Positions 10,755 to 21,002 of a stretch of 64,000 bases of DNA are shown piece after piece (position 1 is the first letter of the stretch; each line of letters begins with the position of its first letter). Both the position numbers and the translations under genes were made by a program. The notes below the pieces were generated by a model. The model searched no databases and had not been told where the DNA came from. It saw only the letters and a list, made by a program, of their open reading frames with translations. This DNA is from Fistulifera solaris (lineage: Eukaryota > Bacillariophyta > Bacillariophyceae > Naviculales > Stauroneidaceae), in contig AP026167.1 of the NCBI GenBank assembly GCA_030295235.1, forward strand, positions 62,001-126,000, read 5' to 3'.

Positions 10755-12197
10755 CTACCGGTAGCTCAATCCAGCAACAAGCTCACAAAGAAGATCCGTA
10801 TGATGAGATAGCAACACGGCGGTGGGCCGAAACCGCCCCGAGGCGCTTTGAACCAATGCCGTGGTCACCAAGTGGAATCGTGAATCTGACAAAGATGATT
10901 CAGTATCTAATTGGAGTGATCCAACGAAGCAGGCATTCAGCCGGTACAGGTCGTCAATGGAAGAACCGTTGGTGATTCTTTTACCTTGAAAGTCAAGAAC
11001 CTCGATGTATCGATTGCGTGAGAGTAACCGCTCCAGCGCTGAAAAGTCCAGGGCGCCTAAATATTTGAATCCGTCGTCTTCGGATTCATCCTTACAGCCT
11101 TCAATTAACACTTCGCGGAGACTGAGATGATCTTCCATGGCTTGGAATATAGCTGGCAAGTGCGGTTCGTCATCTACGCACCAGAGAATGTCGCTGACAT
11201 CCAAATGTTTAAGATTCGGATTTCCCTGGATGAGACGGATCAAGGCTTGTGCCAGCGAAGCTGTGTCAAATTCATCCCGTTCGGGCTCTCTCCTTGATCG
11301 CCAGTCCATGTACTTGAGAGAGAGACAGAGTCTTTCTAAATGACCCAACTCACCCACCCGGTGGAAGAACGCTACGACCAGCTCATCCCAGTTGTCGACC
11401 CAATCGAGGAATAGTGTCAAATCCAGTTTTTTAGTCCCAATGTCAATTCCTTCAAAATCCTCAGGCTCTACATCCTGTGCATCCATCTTGTATTCCAGAT
11501 AGTCCGTCTTGGCGAAAAAAGCTAGTACAACTAATTCTGCATCTTCCAGCCGGTCGATCCGTAGCCTTTCGAACTTCTTATCCAGCTCCAAAAGACGTTT
11601 CAGATTTGCCTTGCTAAAAGGCGTATCCTTGTTATCGAAATCGATGCACAAGGAACGAAAGGCCGACGATCGTCCTTGCAGCGCATTGACAAAGGCACTC
11701 CCGTTGTCGGCCCACGCGAAAACGTTGCACAATTGCAAATTCAAGGGTGTTGTGGCAAGAACCACCGCTTGAGCTTCGGACCAGGTACCCGTTTGTAGAT
11801 CCAAATGTCGTTCCGGATTACTCTCCAATATCTGCGTCAACTGGTCGACCTGAAAGGCGGCAACATGGAATTTCCGTCGGCCATGAATTCGCAAAACACC
11901 CAGTTCCGTTTCTAACGGATGTTTCAGAGACCAAAAGAATGTCGCGGTTGCGGCGATGGCCGCATCGTTCTCGCCATAAATACCGCAACTCAGTTGCAAC
12001 TCTTCGTCACACGCATGGTCATGAAGCCCAAACAGCACACCGTGCGGCTCATAACCTTCATAAAAACAATGCCCGACACCAATGACCGTGCCATTGTCCC
12101 GCCAGATAGTACAATTGCGATGATTCGTCCAGTCAAAGTCGTACACATGCGTCGGTTCGCGTGCCAGGCGATAGAGAGGCGAAAACGTGCCGAACAT
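10755..12197 (-). CDS. IWRDNGT/LRR-like family protein, near-intact copy
   Basis: A 480-residue open frame containing nearly the full family architecture: SPLYRLAREPTH, CTIWRDNGTVIGVG (~residues 29-42), CGIYGENDAAIAATATFFW, then the LRR-like body with LTQILESNPERHLDL, DNGSAFVNAL, NPNLKHLDVSDILWCVDDE, HLSLREVLIEG and LLSRNRYIEVLDFQ. It is intracellular by composition (no signal or TM). The expected ~30-residue N-terminal module (LLQLIPDNELSAEQ) is present just upstream at 12198-12270 but in a shifted frame, so ATG 12197 may be a secondary start or the gene may be slightly damaged. The 12660 and 14087 copies are its closest relatives (shared WCVDDEPHLP). Confidence 0.8.
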   Translation of the reverse strand: MFGTFSPLYRLAREPTHVYDFDWTNHRNCTIWRDNGTVIGVGHCFYEGYEPHGVLFGLHDHACDEELQLSCGIYGENDAAIAATATFFWSLKHPLETELGVLRIHGRRKFHVAAFQVDQLTQILESNPERHLDLQTGTWSEAQAVVLATTPLNLQLCNVFAWADNGSAFVNALQGRSSAFRSLCIDFDNKDTPFSKANLKRLLELDKKFERLRIDRLEDAELVVLAFFAKTDYLEYKMDAQDVEPEDFEGIDIGTKKLDLTLFLDWVDNWDELVVAFFHRVGELGHLERLCLSLKYMDWRSRREPERDEFDTASLAQALIRLIQGNPNLKHLDVSDILWCVDDEPHLPAIFQAMEDHLSLREVLIEGCKDESEDDGFKYLGALDFSALERLLSRNRYIEVLDFQGKRITNGSSIDDLYRLNACFVGSLQLDTESSLSDSRFHLVTTALVQSASGRFRPTAVLLSHHTDLLCELVAGLSYR

Positions 12198-12659
12198 GCG
12201 CGGGCGGAGTCGTTTTGCTCCGCTGAGAGTTCATTATCGGGAATGAGTTGTAACAGAGATTCTATTTGTTGTTTTTTTTTAAATTTCTTTAATGTCTGGT
12301 TTGAATGAATGTATTATAGAATACAATCGGCAAAGAGGTCGATGAAAGCGATGAAGAATTAATGATGCGGGCAAAAATGAAATATTTGAAGAAAAAAAAA
12401 ACAGGCGCGTATCTACCGTACCGAAATAGGGGCAAAATCGTACCATTACCACTGCAGACAATACATCTTACTACTAGTATACCAGGTACCGGTAAGATAG
12501 GAAGCAATTTTCGCAACGCGATCTATGTTGTTCTGTTTTTTTTTTTTATTCAGGGTCTCGTCTCTACTGGTATAAGAGAGTTTATTCAAATAACTTTGGA
12601 TGCTATATTCTTTTTATGATTTTATGCACAACAATTATTCAATACGGCGGCAATAAAGA
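12198..12659. other. out-of-frame N-terminal module, then intergenic
   Basis: 12198-12270 (minus) encodes SLLQLIPDNELSAEQND, the N-terminal module of the neighbouring minus-strand copy, one frame away from it and with no ATG visible before a poly-A tract. The rest separates divergent copies and contains TACCAGGTA at 12480-12488. No other gene. Confidence 0.5.
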
Positions 12660-13778
12660 ATGAACAAAGAGAACGCTCCGCTCTTGCAACGCATCCCCGC
12701 ATCGTGATTGACGGCACGGCAACGAAAATTGCGTGCCCTGGAAAACATCTGCCCCTGTACGAAAAACATTGTGATCTGGCGAACGAATGGCACCGTAATT
12801 AGTATAGGATCGACTAAGAATCTTCACCACGGGCCGTGATCTTTACGCTGCATGAAGAGTTCGAGGAAGACGATGTGCACGAAAACGGCAAAGGTGACGA
12901 CAAAAATCCGGACCAAAAAGGCGATGATTCGGAAGAAAAAGGTGACGAAGATGACGACGACTTTGAAGAGGAACAGAACTCGGAAGATTCAGACGAACAC
13001 GATGTTGACTCGAGTCAATGCGGCGACTTGCACTTGAACGGTGGTATCTTTGGGGAAACCGAAGCAGCAATTGCCGAGACCGCGACCTTTTTCTGGTCTC
13101 TGAAGCATCGTTTTGCAGCGAATCTCGCTGTATTGAAATTGGTTGGTAAGCGTCGCTTTGATGTCAAATCGTTTCAACCAAGGCAGTGGACGCGTATTTT
13201 GGAGAGCAACCCCAATCGACCCCAAGCAATCCATGATCCTGGATTTCGACGATGGGGAGACGCCCTTTAGCACGGCGAACTTGACTCGACTCTTACAACT
13301 CGAAAACATGGGAAAAAGGCTGCGCATCAAGACATTGGGAGAAAAGGATGTGATGTTGCTGCCATTTTCCGCTAAAGTGAACTGCTTGGACTATGAACTG
13401 GTGGCACGCAAAATAAATCCCGAAGATTTCGATTCGATCGAGATTGGGGCCAGAAGTCTCTATTTAACGCTCTATCTAGATTGGGTAGAAGACGGTAATT
13501 GGTACGGGTATGTGATATCCTTGTTCAACCGGGTGGCCCCGTTGGGTCACTTAGAGAGACCCAGTCTTTTCTTGCAGTACTCGGACTGGATGTCAAGACT
13601 TTATTCTGACTCGGACGTGGAAGTCTCTTCGATTGCCGATGCATTGATCCGTCTCATTCAGGGCAATCCGAATCTGACGCATTTGAATGTGGGTGATACT
13701 CTGTGGTGTGTGGATGACGAACCGCATTTGCCGCGCATTTTTAAGGCCATGGAAGACCACCCGAGTCTCTCTCAGTAA
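12660..13778 (+). pseudogene. IWRDNGT/LRR-like family, copy with internal deletion
   Basis: ATG 12660 opens MNKENAPLLQRIPAS followed by a stop. NIVIWRTNGTVISIGS follows in a shifted frame. From about 12836 a frame encodes an unusually acidic insert and then IFGETEAAIAETATFFW and WTRILESNPNR, ending at 13270. At about 13215 the sequence jumps straight to LDFDDGETPFSTANL in the frame of 13143. About 70 residues present in relatives (GSWS..VVLATRP..GTAFxxAL..SSFGSL) are missing. The LRR-like body then continues to WCVDDEPHLPRIFKAMEDHPSL and stops at 13778, lacking the last ~130 residues. Multiply broken and very unlikely to be functional. Confidence 0.8.
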
Positions 13779-14086
13779 GCCTCTCATGATGAACATTTTT
13801 ATCTCGTCAACCAGACACATAAACTTTCAATAAAATCTGGCCTACAACTGCTTAAATTTGATAGAAGAAATGATTCGTTTTTGCACTAAATACAACCACT
13901 TTTTGGTCGCGGGACTGGACCCGTCCAGAGGACGGGTGAAAACCAGGACCCAGGACCCGTTCGGAACCCTTAGCGATGACGCTCGCAGCAGCGTGCAATG
14001 GAAAAAAAAAACAGCAGACAAAAGGCCTTTTGATAAAAACGATCATAATAAAAGCTATTGTTACTACATCAAAGGACAACAAACGG
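13779..14086. other. intergenic, no gene seen
   Basis: A short spacer between two same-strand broken family copies. No feature recognised. Confidence 0.35.
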
Positions 14087-15597
14087 ATGAAACCTGTATT
14101 CAAACAAATTCCCGAAAAGAAATTGACGGCCCAGCAAGAGAGGCTGATGGCCCCCCTCATAGGACTCCCCCCTGTTTCGCTGGCGACAAGAACCCACTGA
14201 TTTGAAAGAGCTCTTCGATAACAATATTCCTTTGTCGATATGGCGTGACAATGGAACTGTGATATTTATCAATGCTTGGTATTCGAATCGTTCCGTGTTA
14301 CGGTGCTTGTCGTTTGATTATCGTGAAGATAAGGAGGACGACGAGGGCGGCCCTGTTTGCCTTTGCGGCCACATTGTTGGAGATACCGACGAAGCCATTG
14401 CCGAGACGGCGACCTTTTTCTGGTCTTTAAAGCATCCTGCAGCAATCCTGCGACTATATATGACAACCAAATTTGACATGTCATCCTTCCGACCCGAACA
14501 ATTGACGCGGATCCTCGACAATCAACGGAATCTTGACCTGCAAACGGGTAGTTGGAGTACAGAACAAGCTGTCGTTCTCGCCACGAGACCCCATCCCTTG
14601 CATTTGAGACTGGGTATGGATGTAACGTTTTCCGGTGACAATGGGACGGCCTTTGCGGAGGCTCTGGAAACACGAACCTCGACCTTTGGCTACTTGCATA
14701 TTGGAAACCGATGACTACGACAGACCACCTTTGAGTCAAAACAGTTTTAAGCGACTGCTGCAACTAGAAGGCAAGATCGAGAGACTACGGATCAGTCTTT
14801 TGAAAGAAATAGAAATGCTGCTGCTTCCCATGTCCGCCCAAGTCGACTGTTTGGAATATGATTTAGAAGTTAAAAGAATTCAGGAGAATGCGTTTGATAC
14901 TCTCAGCATTGCCGCAAAACATATCTCGCTAACTTTTTTCCTGGATTGGTTAGAAGACGGTAGCTGGTACGTTTATGTGATATCGTTCTTTGACCGGTTG
15001 GCTCAGTTAGGTCATGTCGAGAGTTTGAGTCTTTCCCTGAATTACTTGGACCCAACGACAGTGAGTTTCTTGGACTCGAACGAAGAAATGTCGTCCATTG
15101 CCCGTGCTGTGGTTGGTTTTATCCAGGGAAACCCTCGTTTAAAGCATTTCAGTTTTAGCGACATTCTGTGGTGTGTGGATGACGAACCGCACTTGCCTCA
15201 AATCTTCGAAGCCATGGAAGACCACCCCAGTCTTCGCACAGTCATGATTCAAGGCTGCAAAGATGAATCAGATGACGATGGGGTAAAGTACTTGAGTCAT
15301 CTGGACTATAATGCTCTTAGGCAATTACTGTCGCGCAACCGCAACATTGAGATCCTTGACTTTAACCGCAAACGAATCTCGGACGGTGCTCGCATTGACG
15401 AGCTGTATAAATTGAATCTCTATTACAACCACTCGCTAAAGTTACTGACCGAGAAACCCACATCGCGGTCGCAATTAGTGTCGACGGCGTTGATCGAAAG
15501 TGCGTCCGGAGAGTTTCCACAAACGGCGGTGTTAATAGCTCATCACTTGGATTTAATGGCGACCTGGTGGTGGCCGTCAATCTTGATCAATAGATAG
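14087..15597 (+). pseudogene. IWRDNGT/LRR-like family, frameshifted long copy
   Basis: A near full-length copy with two frame breaks. ATG 14087 starts MKPVFKQIPEKKLTAQQE in one frame. Near two C-runs at 14150-14171 the reading moves to the frame of 14202 (SPLFRWRQEPTDL, LSIWRDNGTVIF, EAIAETATFFW, LTRILDNQRNLDLQTGSW). At about 14705 it moves again to the frame of 14635 (DDYDRPPLSQNSFKRLLQL, WCVDDEPHLPQIF, LLSRNRNIEILDF). The frame stops at 15597, but a conserved basic tail (RLNRKT...SQPSRAAK), as in the 522-2154 copy, continues in frame after that stop. Damage is light, so this is either a recent pseudogene or a gene carrying sequencing indels. Confidence 0.75.
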
Positions 15598-15719
15598 CTT
15601 CACGAGGATCGTTTGAATCGTAAAACGCGTAAAACGAGAAGAAGTCAGCCGTCACGCGCCGCAAAGCAAGCGTCGCGAACTTTGAAAGCTAAATGCCACA
15701 CAAATTGGGTCTTTATCTT

Positions 15720-15869
15720 CATAAACATGAGATCAAGGGAAAAGGGAAGAACCGGAACATCGATATAAGAGACATTGAGTGGTGCGTAGGTGAGGTTTCT
15801 TATTTGCCCGATATCTTTGAAGCCATCGAAGGTCATCCAGATCGCCGTACCGTTTTAATACAAGCATGA
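15720..15869 (+). pseudogene. IWRDNGT/LRR-like family, C-terminal fragment
   Basis: NIDIRDIEWCVGEVSYLPDI followed by FEAIEGHPDRRTVLIQ and a TGA at 15867-15869 matches the HLDVSDILWCVDDEPHLP..HPSLREVLI segment of relatives. Nothing of the family is recognisable on either side, so this is a relic. Confidence 0.7.
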
Positions 15870-17289
15870 CTACGATGAACTCACTCTTACGTGTATATTG
15901 TTATGATCCACTGGTGAGTGGCTTTTTTTTTAACCGAAAATGGTTTCACATTCCAGGGTGATCCTTCCAACGCTCGGCAAAATGGGGAATTATTCATTCT
16001 ATCATTACGGAAAGCTCCCATTCAGACGTGATAAGCAAACTATTTTAAAGTTCCAGCTATCTAAAGTTTGGACTCAATGTATAATAATTTCGATATATAC
16101 TGCAAAATACTCATCCACCGAAAGCTTGCAGAACGAAGACTGTAACGTGTCGAAGGACACCGAACCTATCTGAGTTTCGGAACGGCATTGTGTGGACTGG
16201 AGCGACTCGTGCTGTCGTAAGAGGGTGATCCTTGGCCGTCTCTTCGATAGCAACGGAAATCCACTACCAGGTACTCGTTCTTCTTTCTTTCTTTCTTAAC
16301 GTTATTCATGGCTCATTCGTTCAGAATAACTCATTCGACGGAAGACGATGATGCATCAGATGGACTTCGTCGCTGTCGACGCGATACCGACTCTCCTTCT
16401 TCTTCTTCTTCTTCTTCTTCTTCAAACATGAACATGCAAGGTGTCGGATACGAATCAATATCGAGACGTCGTCGTCGTTGGGACTCTGGTGGTTGTGAAA
16501 CAACGACCACCATCGTTCGGCACAACGAATGTTCCGTCAACGACATGTCCTTTTCCAACACGACATAGGATCGTGCACAGGATCGGTGAGAAGTATCTTT
16601 TGTTGTCATTTTAGTGAGAAATGATGATGATTTGTTTGTTCAAAGGCGAGTGAAGAAATGTACGAAAAAAAAAGGCCATCGATATTAATTACGTAGTACT
16701 GGTGAACGAGAATTTCTAACTTGTACGGGAAACCGAAGAAAACCCGTTTCGTGTTCGTGTTCGTGTTCGTGGTATCGGAAGAAAAAAAGATCCGATTGCC
16801 AAAAGGTTCGGATCGACGGTGTTGTTGACACTTTGCTGGATAGTTGCGGGTGATTGGGCCAATCGGAATGCGCCAATGACTTGAGAACCATCTGTTTTCG
16901 TTGAGAGACAGTCCGAATTCGAAATCCCACGACTACCCCGTAGATAGTATGAAGTACTTCGGAGTATCTGAAAACTTCCAGAACTTTTGGCACGAGGATG
17001 ATGAGGTCATCCACGATCGACTCAGTCACGATTGAAGGAGAGGACGGGACGATCGAAATCGTTTCTCCTTTCTTCATGAAAGATAAAATAAAAGGGTCTA
17101 GTAGAGTATTGAGGAGTCGAGTGAATGTCCATAAAGGGCTAACTCAGAGTGCTTTTTGATAACCAGAAACAGCAGAACGCTTATTGTTGATGACCCAGAG
17201 CTAACGGATATAGGTAATTCGGCTAGCCCGTAGCTTCTATAGTTTCACTAAAGGGCATTTTTACAGCTGCTATGAATCATTCTTGCGAT
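15870..17289. other. intergenic; low-complexity ORFs only
   Basis: No convincing gene. A plus-strand 86-codon frame at 16308-16568 encodes poly-Ser, Arg runs and Thr runs that follow simple repeats, so I do not call it. Simple repeats include (TTC)9 at 16397-16423 and GTGTTC near 16750. TACCAGGTA occurs at 16265-16273. Confidence 0.4.
16397..16423. repeat. (TTC)9 microsatellite
   Basis: Nine perfect TTC units, read directly from the sequence. Confidence 0.9.
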
Positions 17290-17796
17290 TTATCGGTTCC
17301 AGCACTGATACGCCACACCATCCAAGAATGCATTCGCCACTTGCAACAACTGCAAATTGCTCATTCCGGTTGCTTCCCGCAATCGCTGTCGTCGCGTCAA
17401 TTGATCCAATCGCCGCACTTTTTTCTGCGTGCTAGTAGTAGTTGTAGTCAGAGGCGTGTATTCTGTGGCCGCGTAGGCCCAACCACATTGCAACGCCAAT
17501 CCGTCCGAACAGAGGGGATGATCACCGAGAATCGTTTCGTGTATGCGGACTTGTACTTGTTCCACAAAGCGGATACAGCGACGTTTGCGAGATGAGTGGT
17601 TGTGTTGTACGGATGACGCCGGTTGTGACCGAAAAAAGGATTCGGGCAACAAGGTCATTCGGGTCGAAATGGGATGGACCGTCGATAAGTCTTCATAATA
17701 GCCGTCGTGTTCTCCTTGATACGGCATATCGCCCCAACCAAACGTAAAGAGATTGTTGCATTCGGGTTGTCGGATGAGTAAGGTTTGCATAGTCAC
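17290..17796 (-). CDS. conserved hypothetical protein
   Basis: A 168-residue intact frame. There is no signal peptide or membrane segment. The central part has a pattern I associate with an uncharacterised diatom family: basic residues, then RFVEQVQVRIHETILGDHP, followed by ALQCGW. The C-terminal half is basic and helical (KKVRRLDQLTRRQRLREATG). The start may be either of the two nearby Mets (17796 or 17790). It is divergently transcribed from the ribosomal protein L26 gene across a 617-bp spacer. Function unknown. Confidence 0.65.
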   Translation of the reverse strand: MTMQTLLIRQPECNNLFTFGWGDMPYQGEHDGYYEDLSTVHPISTRMTLLPESFFRSQPASSVQHNHSSRKRRCIRFVEQVQVRIHETILGDHPLCSDGLALQCGWAYAATEYTPLTTTTTSTQKKVRRLDQLTRRQRLREATGMSNLQLLQVANAFLDGVAYQCWNR

Positions 17797-18413
17797 GAGC
17801 AGTGCGCCGTGTCAATGAATCGTCAGTAATGATTTTAATGAATAGCAATGCAAGCAAGTGTCTTTTTTGTGTTGTCAAGGCGGAAATAGAGGAGGCTCAA
17901 GCGAAATGCAAGAAGGCAGACCTTCGCTTTGAAAGAAAGGGATGACAAATGAGGAGAAGAGGAAGTCAATACCTGAACGCCTTGAACAATGAAGATCGAC
18001 GCTTTTCGTATTGTGGGAAAACGCCGATCGTTTTGCAATTGCAAAATAATCATCGGGGGGACGCGAAACTAGTTTGCTGCCACGCTTTTTCGAAAGTCCG
18101 AATGGAACGAGTGTCGACTATATTCTGAAACTGTACGCGGGGTGTATTTGTGTTCGTCCGAAATTCCGATGTCGAAACCCAGGGTCATTGTCATCGCATT
18201 CAGTCGTGCGTCGACGGACTCCCGAATTCGAGTCAAGTCACTCTCTATTCAATCCCGAGTCGATTTCGTTTACCGCCTTACCGCAGTTACTGAAAAAAAA
18301 ATCCTCGTCGCACATTGCCAACCCCAATTCACGGAAACAACCCATCCATTGTGTTCGTTTTTGTATTGTTCATTCTCTAACTAATAAATAATAACAAACA
18401 ACAACAAACAAAT
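17797..18413. promoter_or_regulatory. divergent promoter region upstream of RPL26
   Basis: A 617-bp non-coding spacer between the minus-strand hypothetical and the plus-strand L26 gene, so it must hold both promoters. The last 40 bases before the L26 ATG are A-rich (AACAAACAACAACAAAC), consistent with a leader of a highly expressed gene. No specific binding site is claimed. Confidence 0.5.
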
Positions 18414-18833
18414 ATGAAATACTCTGCCACAGTCACTTCGTCACGCCGCAAGAACCGCAAGGCCCACTTTGGGGCGCATTCCGAAGCCCGCCGCGTCTTG
18501 ATGAGCGCCAACTTGTCGAAAGAATTGCAAGCGCGTCACGGTGCCCGTAGTATGCCGCTCCGCAAGGACGATGAAGTCATGATTGTTCGTGGAATGTACA
18601 AGGGACGTGATGGAAAAATCACCGCGTGCTTTCGAAAGAAAATGGTCGTGCACATTGAACGCATTCATCGAGACAAGACGAATGGTCAGCAAGTGCCCGT
18701 TGGTATTCAAGCTTCGAATGTTGTCATTACGAAATTGAAAATGGATAAGGATCGTAAGGCCAAGTTGGAAGCCAAGGCGAATGGCAAGAAGGCGAGTAAA
18801 GGAGGTGATGCTACCATGAGTAATGTTGATTAA
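18414..18833 (+). CDS. RPL26: 60S ribosomal protein L26 (uL24)
   Basis: A 139-residue protein of the usual length for eukaryotic L26. It starts [19 protein letters not shown], then [19 protein letters not shown], followed by the KOW motif region ([18 protein letters not shown]), [20 protein letters not shown] and the conserved [20 protein letters not shown]. It binds 23S-like rRNA near the peptide exit tunnel of the large cytosolic subunit. No intron or damage. The C-terminal [13 protein letters not shown] extension is short and basic as in other eukaryotes. Confidence 0.97.
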   Translation: MKYSATVTSSRRKNRKAHFGAHSEARRVLMSANLSKELQARHGARSMPLRKDDEVMIVRGMYKGRDGKITACFRKKMVVHIERIHRDKTNGQQVPVGIQASNVVITKLKMDKDRKAKLEAKANGKKASKGGDATMSNVD

Positions 18834-19023
18834 GAATTTTAATGCAACAATCATTTTAAAAGTACTGTTACTACAGGTCCATTCAAGACTAAAGTGGACT
18901 TTAAGTACTCCGTATTCATCAATTGTGTGTGTTAAGCATTATAATTAGAAATTTACAGACGTGTTGGATTATACGCGAAGCAAATTCGATTCGAGTGTCT
19001 TCTAATGAATAGCGACTTGTCCT

Positions 19024-19899
19024 TTACCCGAATCCTTTGTGCGGTAATTTCCTTTTCTTCTTGCCTTTGGCCGCTTCTCGACGTTGTTGTCGATTCATTC
19101 GACCCGCTTCTTCATCTCCTTTACTATCCAGATCATCATCATCATCATCATCTTCATACTCGATAAAGTCGCCATCATAGTCGTCATCATTATCCTCCAA
19201 AGAATCGTCCTCCACTTCCGTATTCACCAACAAATCGGGATCCAATCGCGCCAAAAGAGCATATTCTTCCGGTTCCAAGATTTCCAACGCTGTCTCGGTC
19301 GCTTCTTGTTCAAGACTACGACGTTCTAATTTGCGTTGTTTCTTTTGTTCTTGCAGTAAAATCAAGTTGGGATCGGGTTTCTTTTGGCCCTGTGAGACGG
19401 TGAGCAATCGTCCTTGATAATTGCAGTGATGCAATTGTTCAATGGCCAAAGTCGCCAAGTGGGCCGCGGCAAACGTCACAAACGCATAACCTTTCGATTG
19501 TCCCGTCTTCCAATCGCGTATCACATCCACCTTGTTTTGATGCAACAAGAACGGTTGCGGTGTCGCCATTTGATCGCACAACCACGTTTGGAGTTCTTCA
19601 TTCGTAGTGTTGTAGGGTAAATTACCAATAAATACGAGGCATGGATTGACAAAGCGTTTTGTACCGACCCGTCCAGCCGTTCGTACACGTTGTTGATGCA
19701 AATCCAGAATGCGTGATCCAGTTTGATGAAAATGTCTCGGTTTGTTGTTGTTTTCTGCTACCGTTGCTGATGGTGTCTTCTTGTCGTCCTTCGTGGCTTT
19801 TCGAAACGCCGGTTGAGAAAATTTGGCCATTTGTAAGCGTGTCGTCATCCTCGCGACGAATAATCGCCTCGACGATATTGACGACGACCATCCTTGCAC
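19024..19899 (-). CDS. RRM-domain RNA-binding protein
   Basis: A 291-residue protein with one RNA-recognition motif at about residues 88-170: RNP2 LVFIGNLPYN, RNP1 KGYAFVTFAA. The N-terminus (SSSISSRRLFVARMTTRLQM) is rich in Ser/Arg and lacks acidic residues, compatible with a mitochondrial presequence. The C-terminal third is strongly acidic (runs of D) and ends in the basic NRQQRREAAKGKKKRKLP, which could be a nuclear or nucleolar signal, so location is uncertain. The acidic run follows an ATC/TCA simple repeat. Its target RNA cannot be inferred. Confidence 0.85.
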   Translation of the reverse strand: MQGWSSSISSRRLFVARMTTRLQMAKFSQPAFRKATKDDKKTPSATVAENNNKPRHFHQTGSRILDLHQQRVRTAGRVGTKRFVNPCLVFIGNLPYNTTNEELQTWLCDQMATPQPFLLHQNKVDVIRDWKTGQSKGYAFVTFAAAHLATLAIEQLHHCNYQGRLLTVSQGQKKPDPNLILLQEQKKQRKLERRSLEQEATETALEILEPEEYALLARLDPDLLVNTEVEDDSLEDNDDDYDGDFIEYEDDDDDDDLDSKGDEEAGRMNRQQRREAAKGKKKRKLPHKGFG

Positions 19900-20486
19900 G
19901 AATGGTCGAGAAGAGTTGATTAGTACAACAAAAGAAGAACGAACATTGACATCCTCTTATTCGACGATGTATGGGAAGGACGAATTGTGAGATGAAGGAA
20001 TGGTACAGCAAAGACGATGCAGGCTATGTTCGGCAACATCGTTTTCATCATGGTTCAGTTTTCTTTTCTTTCGTCGTTTTTTTTTGTTCCGCGAAGCGTT
20101 CGATGGTGTCGATGCGAAGCCGACAACAGACAGACGGCTTTTGTCCGCCGACCGACCGACCGACCGACCGACCGCTTTTGTGAGCCAGTGCGTCACATTG
20201 AGTACCAGTTGACCTTGATTATTTATTGCGCGTGACGATGATGCGACTAGAAAAACAACGATATGATGAGATGCGAACAAAATCAAGGGACCGATAGGGC
20301 TCAAATAGACAAATAATAATAATCGGCTGTTCTTCATGCTCAAAAGAAAACTAAAGACACCGTGCCGTGCCTCGGCTGGCAGCAATACACCGGAAAACCC
20401 GAACAGTGAGAAATTTGAGGCAAAATAAAGAGATACTACGGGTAGAAAAATTCGTTCACTTGACGTTCTCGAAACGAAATTTAAAA
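19900..20486. other. intergenic; GACC microsatellite
   Basis: No gene supported. 20149-20174 is a perfect GACC tetranucleotide repeat. The region contains the minus-strand RRM gene promoter and the 5' flank of a truncated BspA-like copy. Confidence 0.5.
20149..20174. repeat. (GACC)n microsatellite
   Basis: About six perfect GACC units seen directly. Confidence 0.9.
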
Positions 20487-21002
20487 ATGAATGCCTCTCT
20501 CCGCGAGGATTCGAGCTGGGAAACATCTAACGTTGTTATCATGGCATGCATGTTTTTAGGGGCCAGCCAGTTTAATGGCGACATTCGTCCGTGGAAGGTA
20601 TTTCGCGTCGCGGATATGACCAACATGTTTCGTGACGCTTCCGCTTTTGATTCCGACATTACTGGCTGGGACACATCAAATGTACGAGAAATGCAGGTCA
20701 TGTTTTCGGAAGCGACGAGTTTCAATCAGGACATTAGTTCTTGGAATGTGGCCAAGGTACGGACGATGACGAACATGTTCGTAGGCGCACGTAGCTTCAA
20801 TCAAAGTCTTTGCGAATGGGGGAAGTACCTGTCTAACCGATACGTTGGAGTACCTGGTTTCGTGGAAAACACTGCGTGTCCGAATCAGACGTCCCCCGAT
20901 CTGTTTCGAGATCCACCAGGGCCTTTCTGCTACAATTGCGAAGATATTTTTTCGCTCGAACGTGATGTAACTGGAGTTTTGCTCCTCAGCGGCTTGTTTT
21001 GA
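20487..21002 (+). pseudogene. BspA-like (DUF285) repeat protein, 3' fragment
   Basis: Only about 3.5 of the 25-residue repeats remain (ETSNVVIMACMF; DITGWDTSNVREMQVMF; DISSWNVAKVRTMTNMF). The closing cap SFNQSLCEWG and the Cys-rich tail CPNQTSPDLFRDPPGPFCYNC-like segment follow. Signal peptide, Cys-rich head and the GWPxGKWCF motif of full-length relatives are absent, and upstream sequence has no similarity. The frame can be opened at 20367 or at ATG 20487, but neither gives a secretion signal. The tail is closest to that of the 21839-23448 gene. It is the first member of the plus-strand cluster. Confidence 0.75.

Noticed and set aside
16308-16568. 86-residue Ser/Arg/Thr-rich frame
   Set aside because: Its composition follows simple repeats such as (TTC)9, and there is no homology or targeting signal.
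16685-17077. 130-residue minus-strand frame
   Set aside because: Includes an HEHEHEHE run from a GTGTTC repeat; no recognisable motif and no support for expression.
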